The translations under genes and the position numbers were made by a program. DNA of 28,443 nucleotides from an uncultured Eubacteriales bacterium (lineage in GTDB: Bacteria; Bacillota_I; Bacilli_A; RF39; UBA660), in contig CAJMAC010000012.1 of the NCBI GenBank assembly GCA_905211265.1, positions 1 through 28,443 on the forward strand, given 5' to 3'. Positions 15,273-23,592 of the stretch are shown one piece after another. The notes below the pieces were generated by a model, which was not told where the DNA came from, did no database searches, and saw nothing but the letters and a program-made list of their open reading frames with translations. Position 1 is the first letter of the stretch. Every line of letters begins with the position of its first letter.

Positions 15273-16160
15273 ATGAGAGAAAATAGAATTAAAATAAATA
15301 AAAAGTATTTTAAAGGAAATGAAAAATATATAATTGTAGATTTAACTTATGAAACAGAAGATGAAAAAATTATCAAAGAAAAATTTAATATATTAGATAG
15401 ATGTATGAATAACTTAAGTTATAATACAAGTATACATGAAGCAGTATCTATAATTAGAACAATATTTAAAGATTATAAAGAAATAGACTTAAAATTAACA
15501 TGCGTTAATAAAAATAAAATAAACTCTTTAGTAAAATATAAGAATAATAAATTAATTAAATATTCTAGTACAAAAGAATTAGAAAATAACTCTGAAATAA
15601 CATTTGATTATTATTATAGTTCAGGAATTAATTCTAAATTTAACGGAAGTATAGATTTATTAGAAAAAAATAAAACTAGTGAATATTTTAATAGTGAACT
15701 AACACTTTTAAAAATTCTAAATAATAATTCAATTAATTTTATCCAACGTTTAAGTTATGAAGAATTATATATAGTTAAATTATATGAAACAATGTATAAT
15801 AAAAAAATAGACTTTAATATAGAAAATATGCCTAATATATTAAATTCTTCATTATTTTTATTACAAGAGTCTGGTGTTGTATTACCAGGTAACATATATT
15901 TCACTAAAACAAATAGTAAATTATATTCAATTGAATTAAATAATTATATATCGAAATTAATGTTATTTGAGAATATTGATACTTCTAAATATAATTTACC
16001 TAATTCAAATAATGAATTAATTAAAAGTATTGGTAATTTAGTTAAGAATCATGAAAAAGATGTACCTAAAATAGCAAGTAAAATTTATGATGAAAAATAT
16101 AGAAATAGTCCAAGAAATAATGACTTATTAGAAGAACAAATAAAAAGACTAGTTAAATAA
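15273..16160 (+). CDS. Hypothetical protein (295 aa)
   Basis: I do not recognise the family. The first 70 residues look like mixed strand and helix (KYIIVDLTYETEDEKIIKEKFNILDRC). The middle is polar and the end is helical and charged. No signal peptide, membrane segment or metal-binding cluster is visible. GGGAGG (about 15260-15265) overlaps the end of the hydrolase gene, so it is the last gene of this operon, 11 bases downstream, and is followed by a terminator. Confidence 0.7.
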   Translation: MRENRIKINKKYFKGNEKYIIVDLTYETEDEKIIKEKFNILDRCMNNLSYNTSIHEAVSIIRTIFKDYKEIDLKLTCVNKNKINSLVKYKNNKLIKYSSTKELENNSEITFDYYYSSGINSKFNGSIDLLEKNKTSEYFNSELTLLKILNNNSINFIQRLSYEELYIVKLYETMYNKKIDFNIENMPNILNSSLFLLQESGVVLPGNIYFTKTNSKLYSIELNNYISKLMLFENIDTSKYNLPNSNNELIKSIGNLVKNHEKDVPKIASKIYDEKYRNSPRNNDLLEEQIKRLVK

Positions 16161-16193
16161 CTTTACAAATTATTATATTTGTAAGTTTTTTTC
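16161..16193 (+). terminator. Terminator of the rimM-trmD operon
   Basis: TTACAAAT (16163-16170) pairs with ATTTGTAA (16177-16184) around a 6-nt loop, followed by seven T. Confidence 0.85.
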
Positions 16194-16212
16194 ATAAAAT
16201 ATTAATAAAATA

Positions 16213-16241
16213 TTGACAACCAATAAAATATTTGATATATT
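16213..16241 (+). promoter_or_regulatory. Promoter of the str operon
   Basis: A perfect TTGACA (16213-16218), a 17-bp spacer and TATATT (16236-16241) with an upstream TG (extended -10). Strength fits ribosomal protein genes. Confidence 0.85.
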
Positions 16242-16247
16242 ATCATT

Positions 16248-16325
16248 GTTCATGAAATTTAGGTTTTGTTATGCACAAAACTTATATTTAATGTAAAAAA
16301 TGAAACACCAGGATATGTGTAAGAA
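16248..16325 (+). promoter_or_regulatory. Structured leader of the rpsL operon
   Basis: The roughly 90-nt 5' leader holds a stem AGGTTTTGT (16261-16269) with ACAAAACTT (16275-16283, one G-T pair), not followed by a T-run. A second small hairpin has ACAC and GTGT arms around CAGGATAT (16305-16320), just before the ribosome binding site. A ribosomal-protein autoregulatory role is possible but not shown. Confidence 0.4.
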
Positions 16326-16337
16326 AGGAGGACTATA

Positions 16338-16751
16338 ATGCCTACAATTAATCAAATAGTTAGAAAAGGAAGAGGAAGTAAAAAATACAAAAGTAAATCT
16401 CCTGTACTAAACATTGGAGTAAACACAATTCAAAAGAAACAAACTAAGTTAAATGCTCCACAAAAAAGAGGAGTATGTACTCGTGTTGGAACAATGACAC
16501 CAAAGAAACCAAACTCAGCATTACGTAAATATGCTCGTGTTAGATTATCTAATGGTATGGAAGTTACTTGCTATATTCCAGGAATCGGACATAACTTACA
16601 AGAACATAGTGTTGTACTTATAAGAGGTGGACGTGTTAAGGACTTAATCGGTGTTAGATATCACATTATTCGTGGTACACTAGATACTGCTGGAGTTCAA
16701 AATAGAATGCAAGGACGTTCTAAATATGGTGCAAAAAGACCTAAAAAATAA
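16338..16751 (+). CDS. rpsL: 30S ribosomal protein S12
   Basis: S12 lies at the decoding centre and controls translational accuracy. The 137 residues include the Gram-positive N-terminal insertion (about 20-35), TPKKPNSALRK with the first streptomycin-linked lysine, and RGGRVKDLIGVRYH with Lys101 (E. coli Lys87). The proline that normally follows KDL (E. coli Pro90) is Ile104 here (codon ATC at 16647-16649); changes at that Pro are associated with streptomycin resistance or dependence in other bacteria. A strong AAAGGAGG precedes the ATG. It is the first gene of the str operon. Confidence 0.97.
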   Translation: MPTINQIVRKGRGSKKYKSKSPVLNIGVNTIQKKQTKLNAPQKRGVCTRVGTMTPKKPNSALRKYARVRLSNGMEVTCYIPGIGHNLQEHSVVLIRGGRVKDLIGVRYHIIRGTLDTAGVQNRMQGRSKYGAKRPKK

Positions 16752-16795
16752 AAATTAAGAATAAATAAAATTACTCTAATGAAAGGAGGATTACA

Positions 16796-17263
16796 ATGAG
16801 AAAAAGACGTGCAGTTAAAAGAGATGTATTGCCAGATGCAATATATAATTCTAAGATAGTTACTAAACTTATCAATCAAATTATGAATGATGGTAAGAAA
16901 GGTACTGCTCAAAAAATCGTATATGACGCATTTGATATAATAAAAGAAAAAACTAACGAAGATCCAATGGTTACATTCAATAAGGCTATGGAAAATATTA
17001 AACCTGCTTTAGAAGTTAAATCAAGAAGAGTAGGTGGAGCAAATTACCAAGTTCCAGTTGAAGTTAAATCAGATCGTGCTATTGCTTTAGCATTTCGTTG
17101 GTTAACACAATATGCTAGATTAAGAAATGGTCATTCTATGGCTGAAAATTTAGCAAATGAAATAATTGATGCATCTAATGGTATAGGTGCTAGTGTTAAG
17201 AAGAAAGAAGATACTCATAAGATGGCAGAAGCTAATAAAGCATTTGCTCATTATAGATGGTAA
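16796..17263 (+). CDS. rpsG: 30S ribosomal protein S7
   Basis: S7 nucleates assembly of the 30S head and touches mRNA and tRNA at the exit site. The 155 residues are full length (RRAVKRDVLPDAIYNSK, LINQIMNDGKKGTAQKI, RRVGGANYQVPVEV, RWLTQYARLRNGHSMAENLANEI, KKEDTHKMAEANKAFAHYRW). It is 44 bases after rpsL with AAAGGAGG as ribosome binding site and ends in a double stop (TAA TAA). Confidence 0.97.
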   Translation: MRKRRAVKRDVLPDAIYNSKIVTKLINQIMNDGKKGTAQKIVYDAFDIIKEKTNEDPMVTFNKAMENIKPALEVKSRRVGGANYQVPVEVKSDRAIALAFRWLTQYARLRNGHSMAENLANEIIDASNGIGASVKKKEDTHKMAEANKAFAHYRW

Positions 17264-17282
17264 TAAGAAAGGAAAATAATAT

Positions 17283-19355
17283 ATGGCTCGTAAAATAAGC
17301 TTAGAGATGACAAGAAATATTGGAATTATGGCCCATATAGATGCAGGTAAAACTACTTGTACAGAAAGAATTTTATACCACACTGGTAAAATTCACAAAA
17401 TTGGTGAAACACATGATGGTGAATCACAAATGGACTGGATGGAACAAGAACAAGAACGTGGTATAACTATTACTTCTGCTGCAACTACTGCATTCTGGAA
17501 AGGACATAGATTCAATATTATAGATACTCCAGGTCACGTTGACTTTACAATTGAAGTTCAAAGAAGTTTAAGAGTACTAGATGGTGCTGTTTTACTACTT
17601 GACTCAAATGCCGGTGTTGAACCACAAAGTGAAACTGTTTGGAGACAAGCAAACGAATATAAAGTACCTAGAATAATATTCTCTAATAAAATGGATAAAC
17701 TAGGAGCAGACTTTTATATGAGTTTAGGTACTGTTGGAAGCAGATTAGGTGCTAAAACTGCTGCTATCGAACTTCCAATTGGTGCTGAAAGCGAATTCAA
17801 TGGTGTAATAGACCTAGTAACAATGAAGGCATATCATTATGATGGTAAGCCAGAAGAAAATGCTACTGAAATTGAAATACCTGCTGATATGGTAGATAAA
17901 GCAAATGAATATAGAAATATATTAATTGAAGCAGTAGCAGATTATGATGAAGAATTAATGATGAACTACCTTGAAGGTAAAGAAATCACAATTGAAATGT
18001 TAAAAAGAGCTATCAGAAGAGGAACACTTGATGCAGAATTCTTCCCATTCATGTGTGGATCTGCTCTAGGAAACAAAGGTGTTAAGTTATTACTTGATGC
18101 TGTTGTAGACTATTTACCAGCTCCTACTGATATTGCTTCAATAGAATGTACAAATTCTAAAGGAGAAGTAGTTCTTAGACATCCATCTGATTCTGAACCA
18201 TTCACTGCTTTAGCATTCAAAATTGCTACTGACCCATTCGTAGGAAGATTAACTTTCTTCAGAGTTTACTCTGGAACATTAAAGAGTGGATCATATGTAT
18301 TAAACTCTACAAAGAATGTTAAAGAAAGAATTGGTAGAATATTATTAATGCATGCAAATCACAGAGAAGAAATTCCTGAAATATATGCAGGTGAAATTGG
18401 TGCTGCTGTTGGACTTAAAAATACAACAACTGCTGATACATTATGTGATGAAAAAAATCCAGTAATAATGAAAGGTATGGAATTCCCAGAACCAGTTATT
18501 ACACAAGCAGTTGAACCAAAGACAAAAGCAGACCAAGAAAAAATGGGCATTGCATTACAAAAACTTGCTGAAGAAGATCCAACATTTAGAATGCGTACTG
18601 ATCCTGAAACAGGCCAAACTACAATATCTGGAATGGGTGAATTACACCTTGATATTATAGTAGACAGAATGAGAAGAGAATTCAACGTAGAAGCAACAGT
18701 TGGTGCTCCAATGGTTGCATACCGTGAAACTTTAACTCAAGCTGGTGAATGTGAAGGAAAACATATTAAACAATCTGGTGGTCGTGGACAATACGGACAC
18801 GTTTGGATTAGATTTGAACCAAACCCAGGCAAAGGATATGAATTTGTTGACAATATCGTTGGTGGTGTAGTACCAAGAGAATATATCTCTGTAATTGATA
18901 AAGGATTACAAGAAGCATTATCTACAGGTATCTTAGCAGGTTATCCAATGGTAGATGTTAAAGCAACATTATTTGATGGATCATATCACGATGTTGACTC
19001 ATCTGAAATGGCATTCAAAATTGCAGCATCACTTGCTTTAAAAGAAGCTAAAAATAAATGTAAACCTGTCTTACTTGAACCAATAATGAAGGTTGTAGTA
19101 ACTGCTCCAGATGAATATACTGGTGCTGTAATCGGAGACCTTACAGCAAGACGTGGTAAACCACAAGGACAAGAATCAAGAGGAAATGCAATAGCATTTA
19201 CTGCAATGGTTCCACTTGCTGAAATGTTTGGTTATGCAACAAGTTTAAGAAGTTCTACACAAGGTAGAGGTAATTACGTAATGGAACTTGACCATTATGA
19301 AGAAGTGCCAAAATCAATTGCTGAAGAAATAATCAAGAAAAACGGTGGAAATTAG
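17283..19355 (+). CDS. fusA: Elongation factor G
   Basis: EF-G is the GTPase that drives ribosomal translocation and, with RRF, recycling. The 690 residues are full length. Visible are G1 AHIDAGKT (17-24), the RGITITSAAT switch, DTPGHVDFT (G3), NKMDK (G4) and domain IV with GGRGQYGHVWI and YEFVDNIVGGVVPREY. Codon use is less AT-biased than in most neighbouring genes (more GCT, GGT and CGT), as expected for a highly expressed gene. It is 19 bases after rpsG, with AAAGGA as ribosome binding site. Confidence 0.98.
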   Translation: MARKISLEMTRNIGIMAHIDAGKTTCTERILYHTGKIHKIGETHDGESQMDWMEQEQERGITITSAATTAFWKGHRFNIIDTPGHVDFTIEVQRSLRVLDGAVLLLDSNAGVEPQSETVWRQANEYKVPRIIFSNKMDKLGADFYMSLGTVGSRLGAKTAAIELPIGAESEFNGVIDLVTMKAYHYDGKPEENATEIEIPADMVDKANEYRNILIEAVADYDEELMMNYLEGKEITIEMLKRAIRRGTLDAEFFPFMCGSALGNKGVKLLLDAVVDYLPAPTDIASIECTNSKGEVVLRHPSDSEPFTALAFKIATDPFVGRLTFFRVYSGTLKSGSYVLNSTKNVKERIGRILLMHANHREEIPEIYAGEIGAAVGLKNTTTADTLCDEKNPVIMKGMEFPEPVITQAVEPKTKADQEKMGIALQKLAEEDPTFRMRTDPETGQTTISGMGELHLDIIVDRMRREFNVEATVGAPMVAYRETLTQAGECEGKHIKQSGGRGQYGHVWIRFEPNPGKGYEFVDNIVGGVVPREYISVIDKGLQEALSTGILAGYPMVDVKATLFDGSYHDVDSSEMAFKIAASLALKEAKNKCKPVLLEPIMKVVVTAPDEYTGAVIGDLTARRGKPQGQESRGNAIAFTAMVPLAEMFGYATSLRSSTQGRGNYVMELDHYEEVPKSIAEEIIKKNGGN

Positions 19356-19374
19356 AAATAATTATCTAAAAGTC

Positions 19375-19402
19375 TTGAAATATTTCTAAAATTTGGTACA
19401 AT
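19375..19402 (+). promoter_or_regulatory. Internal promoter before tuf
   Basis: TTGAAA (19375-19380), a 16-bp spacer and TACAAT (19397-19402) with TG one base upstream (extended -10). There is no terminator between fusA and tuf, so tuf can be read from both this promoter and the str promoter. Confidence 0.65.
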
Positions 19403-19438
19403 ATAATAGTAATATTTAAGAAAGAGAGGAAAATTAAT

Positions 19439-20623
19439 ATGGCAAAAGCTAAATTTGATCGTAGTAAACCACATGTTAACATTGGTACAATTGGCCACGT
19501 TGACCATGGTAAAACTACATTAACTGCTGCTATTACTAAAGTTTTAGCCGCTAAAGGTGGAGCAGAATTCGTTGATTATGCAAATATCGATAAAGCTCCA
19601 GAAGAAAGAGAAAGAGGTATTACAATTAATACTGCTCACGTTGAGTATCAAACTGATAAAAGACACTATGCTCACGTTGACTGTCCAGGACACGCTGACT
19701 ATGTAAAGAACATGATTACTGGTGCAGCTCAAATGGATGGAGCAATCTTAGTTATTGCTGCAACTGATGGACCTATGGCTCAAACAAGAGAACACATCTT
19801 ACTATCAAGACAAGTTGGAGTTCCTAGAATGGTTGTATTTATGAACAAATGTGACCAAGTTGATGATCCTGAATTACTTGACTTAGTTGAAATGGAAATC
19901 AGAGAATTATTAACTGAATATGGTTATGATGGAGATAATACTCCAGTAATCAGAGGATCTGCATTAAAAGCTCTTGAAGGAGATCCTGAAGCTGTAAAAG
20001 CAATTGAAGACTTAATGAATGCTGTTGATGAATGGATTCCAACTCCAGTAAGAGATAACGACAAACCATTCTTAATGAGCATTGAAGACGTATTCACAAT
20101 CACTGGTCGTGGAACAGTTGTTACAGGACGTGTTGAACGTGGTATGTTAAAACTTAACGACGAAGTTGAAATCGTTGGATTAAAAGATACTAAGAAAACT
20201 GTTGTTACTGGTATTGAAATGTTCAGAAAACAACTTGACTTTGCTGAAGCAGGAGATAATGCTGGTGTATTATTACGTGGTATTGCTCGTGAAGATGTTG
20301 AAAGAGGACAAGTTCTTGCTAAACCAGGAAGTGTTCATCCACATAAAAAATTCAAAGCAGAAGTTTATGTTCTATCTAAAGAAGAAGGTGGAAGACATAC
20401 TCCATTCTTCAGTAACTACAGACCACAATTCTATTTCAGAACTACAGATGTTACTGGTGTAATTACATTACCAGAAGGAACTGAAATGGTTATGCCTGGA
20501 GATAACGTATCAATCACTGTTGAATTAATCGCTCCAATCGCTGTTGAAAACGGAACTGAATTCTCAATTCGTGAAGGTGGACACACAGTTGGTGCTGGTA
20601 AAGTAACAGAAATCATTGAATAA
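19439..20623 (+). CDS. tuf: Elongation factor Tu
   Basis: EF-Tu carries aminoacyl-tRNA to the ribosomal A site. The 394 residues are full length: GHVDHGKT (19-26), RGITINTAHVEY, DCPGHADYV, NKCDQVDD (G4, with Cys where Met is common) and SALKALEG, then the two beta-barrel domains (RGTVVTGRVERG, GGRHTPFFSNYRPQFYFRTTDVTG, and the ending GGHTVGAGKVTEI). It is the last gene of the str operon. AGAGAGG is the ribosome binding site. Confidence 0.98.
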   Translation: MAKAKFDRSKPHVNIGTIGHVDHGKTTLTAAITKVLAAKGGAEFVDYANIDKAPEERERGITINTAHVEYQTDKRHYAHVDCPGHADYVKNMITGAAQMDGAILVIAATDGPMAQTREHILLSRQVGVPRMVVFMNKCDQVDDPELLDLVEMEIRELLTEYGYDGDNTPVIRGSALKALEGDPEAVKAIEDLMNAVDEWIPTPVRDNDKPFLMSIEDVFTITGRGTVVTGRVERGMLKLNDEVEIVGLKDTKKTVVTGIEMFRKQLDFAEAGDNAGVLLRGIAREDVERGQVLAKPGSVHPHKKFKAEVYVLSKEEGGRHTPFFSNYRPQFYFRTTDVTGVITLPEGTEMVMPGDNVSITVELIAPIAVENGTEFSIREGGHTVGAGKVTEIIE

Positions 20624-20630
20624 TTAAAAT

Positions 20631-20665
20631 AAAAAGTAACTAGTTCAAACTAGTTCTTTTTTTCT
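20631..20665 (+). terminator. Terminator of the str operon
   Basis: AACTAG (20638-20643) pairs with CTAGTT (20650-20655) around a 6-nt loop. Past one mismatch, the flanking A-run and T-run extend the stem; T7 follows from 20657. Confidence 0.75.
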
Positions 20666-20672
20666 TTTTCTA

Positions 20673-20701
20673 TTGATTTATTTACTAAAATAGTTTAATA
20701 T
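20673..20701 (+). promoter_or_regulatory. Promoter of the 202-aa membrane-anchored gene
   Basis: TTGATT (20673-20678), a 17-bp spacer and TAATAT (20696-20701). Confidence 0.6.
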
Positions 20702-20721
20702 TATTATAGGAAGTGTTATAG

Positions 20722-21330
20722 ATGAATAATAAAAAAATAGAAATTTTAACAATAGTAATATTAGTAATATTACTAATTTCTCTATCAGTTGGATACATTA
20801 TTATATATAAATCAAAAGGAAGTAGTGAAAAACCAGATATTAAAGATATAACTGCATCAACCTATATAGAATTTGTAAATAAATATAAAGCTACTATGAA
20901 GGATAATATAATAAACTCAAATGAAATATTTAGTAATAATAATTTTATAAAGGAATCTGATAGAAAAATAAAAAGTATATCTATTACTAAAGAAGGAAGA
21001 GTAACAATATACTTTTATGAAAATAGTAAATATATAAAAAGATATCCAACTGGATGTGTTTTAACAGGCAAATACTTATTTATAAAAGAAGTAAAAATAA
21101 ATGAAAATGAATATAATTATTTCTTAGTAAAAGAAGATGGCACAATAACCAAAATAAATGAATTTGCCAATACCACTGACTTAGAAATAACTGATAATTA
21201 TAGTGAGTATACTAATATAACAAATATTATAGATAAATATAATGAATGTGGTAGTATAGATAATTATACTTGTGATGATATAGATAAAGACAGTATCTAT
21301 TTTATAGATATAAAAAATAAAATATATTAA
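20722..21330 (+). CDS. Hypothetical membrane-anchored protein (202 aa)
   Basis: I do not recognise the family. The N-terminus (MNNKKIE) is followed by a strong membrane segment (about 8-29) and then a Lys/Ser linker, so about 170 residues probably face outward. The outer part has mixed strands (ITKEGRVTIYFY, GKYLFIKEVKI, YFLVKEDGTITKI) and Cys residues in TGCVL, NECGS and YTCDD. No lipobox is visible. AGGAAGTG precedes the ATG. It is a single-gene unit between tuf and the convergent FemA/FemX gene. It is too small to be EssB or EsaA, so I do not link it to the nearby secretion genes. Confidence 0.6.
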   Translation: MNNKKIEILTIVILVILLISLSVGYIIIYKSKGSSEKPDIKDITASTYIEFVNKYKATMKDNIINSNEIFSNNNFIKESDRKIKSISITKEGRVTIYFYENSKYIKRYPTGCVLTGKYLFIKEVKINENEYNYFLVKEDGTITKINEFANTTDLEITDNYSEYTNITNIIDKYNECGSIDNYTCDDIDKDSIYFIDIKNKIY

Positions 21331-21370
21331 AAAAGATAATAGTTTAGACATTACTAAATTATTATCTTTT
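21331..21370. terminator. Bidirectional terminator
   Basis: Arms 21331-21347 and 21354-21370 (AAAAGATAATA...TATTATCTTTT at the base) form a 17-bp stem with one G-T pair and a 6-nt loop. The A-run and T-run make it work for both convergent genes; it contains the first two bases of the minus-strand stop codon. Confidence 0.85.
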
Positions 21371-22580
21371 ACTTTATCATCTTAAATTTAGATAATACAC
21401 TATAAATAATTTTATTTATAACCAAATCATAATTACCACTATATTCATATATTCTTGGAGAAAATCCAATCTTAGATAAATATATTCCTTTATATTTACT
21501 ATCCTTAATATTCAAGGGAATAAATCCTAAATTAAAGTTAGTATAACCCTCCTTATAAAACTTTTTAATTAATTCCCATTTTAATATACTAAGAGAGTAT
21601 ATGTTCCTTAATTTATCTTCATATCCTTCCTCAATAAAATAAACAGTATTACCTTGTTTAATTAAAGCAATTGTAGCAACATCAACACTACCATTAAATT
21701 TTGAACTAATATTGGAAGCTTCAATTACTTTTGATTTATATTTGTTAATTATTTTATCAGATTTAATCTTATCATCAATTAATTTATCTGTTTTCTTTAT
21801 AGTAACATCCCTAATTAAATCTTGATAATTGCTATTAACATCTTTTTCTTTATATAAAATATTTCTACATTTATCTAAATACTTATCTGTATTTAATTTA
21901 GCAAAATATATTTCAAACTTAGTATTATCATCATTAAAATAATTTAACATATTTCTATAATAATCAATATTTCTAATACTTTTTTTAATAACCATACTAT
22001 AAAATTTATCAATATTATTTTCTTTATAAATATCTAAATTAAATATATCATTATCTTGTAATTTTCTTTTAGTATTTCTATTAAAACTATTATATGTTTC
22101 CTTAATATCATTTACATGTAATATAGCATTATATTTTTTAAACTTACTATTAAATCCTTTTTTTATATATCCAAGACTTTCCATATTATCAATTATATTG
22201 GGATAACATTTTAATACAATATTATTTTTACCATATATTCTATAAGCAAAATTAGGATCAAGTGATATATAAATAAAATTTAGTTCTTTTAAAAATTCTT
22301 TTAAATACTTAGTAAAATTCTCTAATAAAATAGCATCATCAAAGTCTATTAAAAATCCATTTGGAGCATACCCATAATTATATTTACCAAATAATTTCTT
22401 TTCTAAAATTACAGTAGCACCAATTACATTATTAGAGTCATCTACTAAACCTAAAAACATTTTATCATATCCGTAATTTTTCATCATATTAGCATATTCA
22501 ACAGTTTGCTTATAATTTCTTTTACTATGAACTGCAGAATAATTTCTATACTGTGTTTCAGATAAAATAATAATATGCAT
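21369..22580 (-). CDS. FemA/FemX-family tRNA-dependent aminoacyltransferase
   Basis: FemABX enzymes add amino acids from aminoacyl-tRNA to the peptidoglycan stem peptide, building the cross-bridge at the inner face of the membrane. The 403-residue length is right for the family. Visible are the GNAT-like folds with GATVILEKKLFGKYNYGYAP and an NGFLIDFDD segment near the start, the Lys/Asp-rich helical hairpin near residues 235-285 that forms the coiled-coil arm of FemA/FemX, and the closing INLGFIPL-like NFNLGFIPLN and IGFSPRIYEYSGNYDLV. Which residue it adds cannot be told. AAGGAGG on the minus strand precedes the ATG, and its promoter is divergent from the secretion operon. Confidence 0.85.
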   Translation of the reverse strand: MHIIILSETQYRNYSAVHSKRNYKQTVEYANMMKNYGYDKMFLGLVDDSNNVIGATVILEKKLFGKYNYGYAPNGFLIDFDDAILLENFTKYLKEFLKELNFIYISLDPNFAYRIYGKNNIVLKCYPNIIDNMESLGYIKKGFNSKFKKYNAILHVNDIKETYNSFNRNTKRKLQDNDIFNLDIYKENNIDKFYSMVIKKSIRNIDYYRNMLNYFNDDNTKFEIYFAKLNTDKYLDKCRNILYKEKDVNSNYQDLIRDVTIKKTDKLIDDKIKSDKIINKYKSKVIEASNISSKFNGSVDVATIALIKQGNTVYFIEEGYEDKLRNIYSLSILKWELIKKFYKEGYTNFNLGFIPLNIKDSKYKGIYLSKIGFSPRIYEYSGNYDLVINKIIYSVLSKFKMIK

Positions 22581-22602
22581 AGTATCCCTCCTTGGAGTAT
22601 CT

Positions 22603-22631
22603 ATTATATCAAAAAAAGTTAATAAAGTAAA
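22603..22631 (-). promoter_or_regulatory. Promoter of the FemA/FemX-family gene
   Basis: On the minus strand TTTACT (22626-22631), a 17-bp spacer and TATAAT (22603-22608) with an upstream TG (extended -10). Confidence 0.75.
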
Positions 22632-22649
22632 TTAATTAAGTAAAACTTA

Positions 22650-22679
22650 TTGCTTTATAATCTAAAAATATGGTATAAT
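22650..22679 (+). promoter_or_regulatory. Promoter of the type VII secretion operon
   Basis: TTGCTT (22650-22655), an 18-bp spacer and a perfect TATAAT (22674-22679) with an upstream TG (extended -10). The only other transcription signals inside the operon are weak, so all four genes are likely read from here. Confidence 0.75.
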
Positions 22680-22705
22680 TACTATAGTACGATAGGAGTA
22701 AGATA

Positions 22706-22957
22706 ATGAATAAAATATTAGTTTTAGTTTATATTCCAGAAATTGAGCAAGAATATGATGTATATATTCCTATCAATAAAAAAATAGGAACAATAAAAAA
22801 ATATCTTATTAGTTCAGTTGAAGAATTTAATGATGGTAATGTATCAAATATCGAGAACTTTAAAATATATGATAAAGATAATTCCAAAATATATGATAAC
22901 AATACATATGTTAGAGATAGTGGAATAAAAAATGGTACTAAATTAATTTTAATGTAG
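22706..22957 (+). CDS. esaB: YukD/EsaB-like ubiquitin-fold protein of type VII secretion
   Basis: The 83 residues have the strand-helix-strand pattern of the YukD/EsaB ubiquitin-like family: ILVLVYIPEIEQEYDVYIPINKKIGTIKKYL, then FKIYDKDNSKIY and a final KNGTKLILM that matches the 'G-t-L-ll' ending. EsaB/YukD is a small cytoplasmic component or regulator of T7SSb systems. AGGAG precedes the ATG, and the first WXG100 gene starts 8 bases after its stop. Position and fold together make the call; the sequence alone is short. Confidence 0.75.
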   Translation: MNKILVLVYIPEIEQEYDVYIPINKKIGTIKKYLISSVEEFNDGNVSNIENFKIYDKDNSKIYDNNTYVRDSGIKNGTKLILM

Positions 22958-22965
22958 GAGGGTAT

Positions 22966-23250
22966 ATGAACGGTTTAAACATTAATTATGATGAAGTAAT
23001 AACCTTAGGAAGTCAAATATTTAATAAAGGTGATGAATTTGGAGAAATAGTAGAAAAGATTAATAGTGTTTTAAATGAACTTAGTACTTGTTGGCAAGGT
23101 GAAGATGCTACTAAGGTATTAGGTAAACTAACAGATGAATGCAAAGAAATGAAACAGTTTGCACTATGTATAAATGAAATAGGACTATTACTTCAAAAAG
23201 TAGCAAATAGATATCAAAGTATATCTTATGGAAATAATGATTTTTATTAA
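22966..23250 (+). CDS. WXG100-family protein 1
   Basis: The 94 residues form a helix, a tight turn with the Trp-X-Gly motif at Trp43 (CWQGED) and a second helix, the WXG100/ESAT-6 helical hairpin. These are small secreted substrates or partners that leave the cell by the type VII ATPase, usually as dimers. The second helix ends with KVANRYQSISYG, close to the place of the usual YxxxD/E signal. AGGAGG overlaps the previous gene's stop. The protein has Cys residues at 42, 65 and 73, unusual for WXG100 proteins. Confidence 0.85.
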   Translation: MNGLNINYDEVITLGSQIFNKGDEFGEIVEKINSVLNELSTCWQGEDATKVLGKLTDECKEMKQFALCINEIGLLLQKVANRYQSISYGNNDFY

Positions 23251-23261
23251 GGAGGGTAATA

Positions 23262-23552
23262 ATGGATTTTACTAAATTGTCATATCAACAAATACTAAAT
23301 TGTGCATCAGTATTAAATACTTGTGCAATAAATATGGATATGATTTTAAATGTTGAATTAAGAGATTTATTAGATAAAATAGGAGATGAAAACTTTTGGT
23401 CTGGAACATCTGCCCAAAGACTAAAAGAAGAGTTAGACAGTCTAAAAGAAAAATTTCCTATATTTAGTGAAGATATAAAAGAATGTTCTAATAACTTAAC
23501 TAAAATGGTTGAAGAATATCAAAAAGCAGATGCTGAAATTAATAATATGTAA
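23262..23552 (+). CDS. WXG100-family protein 2
   Basis: The 96-residue helical hairpin has Trp46-Ser-Gly48 (FWSGTSAQRL) in the loop. The end reads MVEEYQKADAEIN, which fits the C-terminal YxxxD-type export signal (Tyr-Gln-Lys-Ala-Asp). It differs from its neighbour, so the two may form a heterodimer. AAGGAGGG precedes the ATG. It lies directly before essC with a small hairpin between. Confidence 0.85.
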   Translation: MDFTKLSYQQILNCASVLNTCAINMDMILNVELRDLLDKIGDENFWSGTSAQRLKEELDSLKEKFPIFSEDIKECSNNLTKMVEEYQKADAEINNM

Positions 23553-23578
23553 GTAATATAGTTAAGATTAACTATTAC
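23553..23578 (+). other. Intercistronic hairpin before essC
   Basis: GTAA plus TAGTTA (23553-23564) pairs with TAACTA plus TTAC (23569-23578) across a 2-nt bulge, with a 4-nt loop. It is followed at once by the essC ribosome binding site and not by a T-run. Confidence 0.45.
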
Positions 23579-23592
23579 AAGGAGGAATAAAA

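Noticed and set aside
20202..20462. Open reading frame of 86 codons inside tuf
   Set aside because: It is a shifted frame of the EF-Tu gene.
20722..21330. The 202-aa membrane protein as a missing EssA or EssB
   Set aside because: It is in a separate unit beyond the FemA/FemX gene and shows no pseudokinase domain or EssA-like features.
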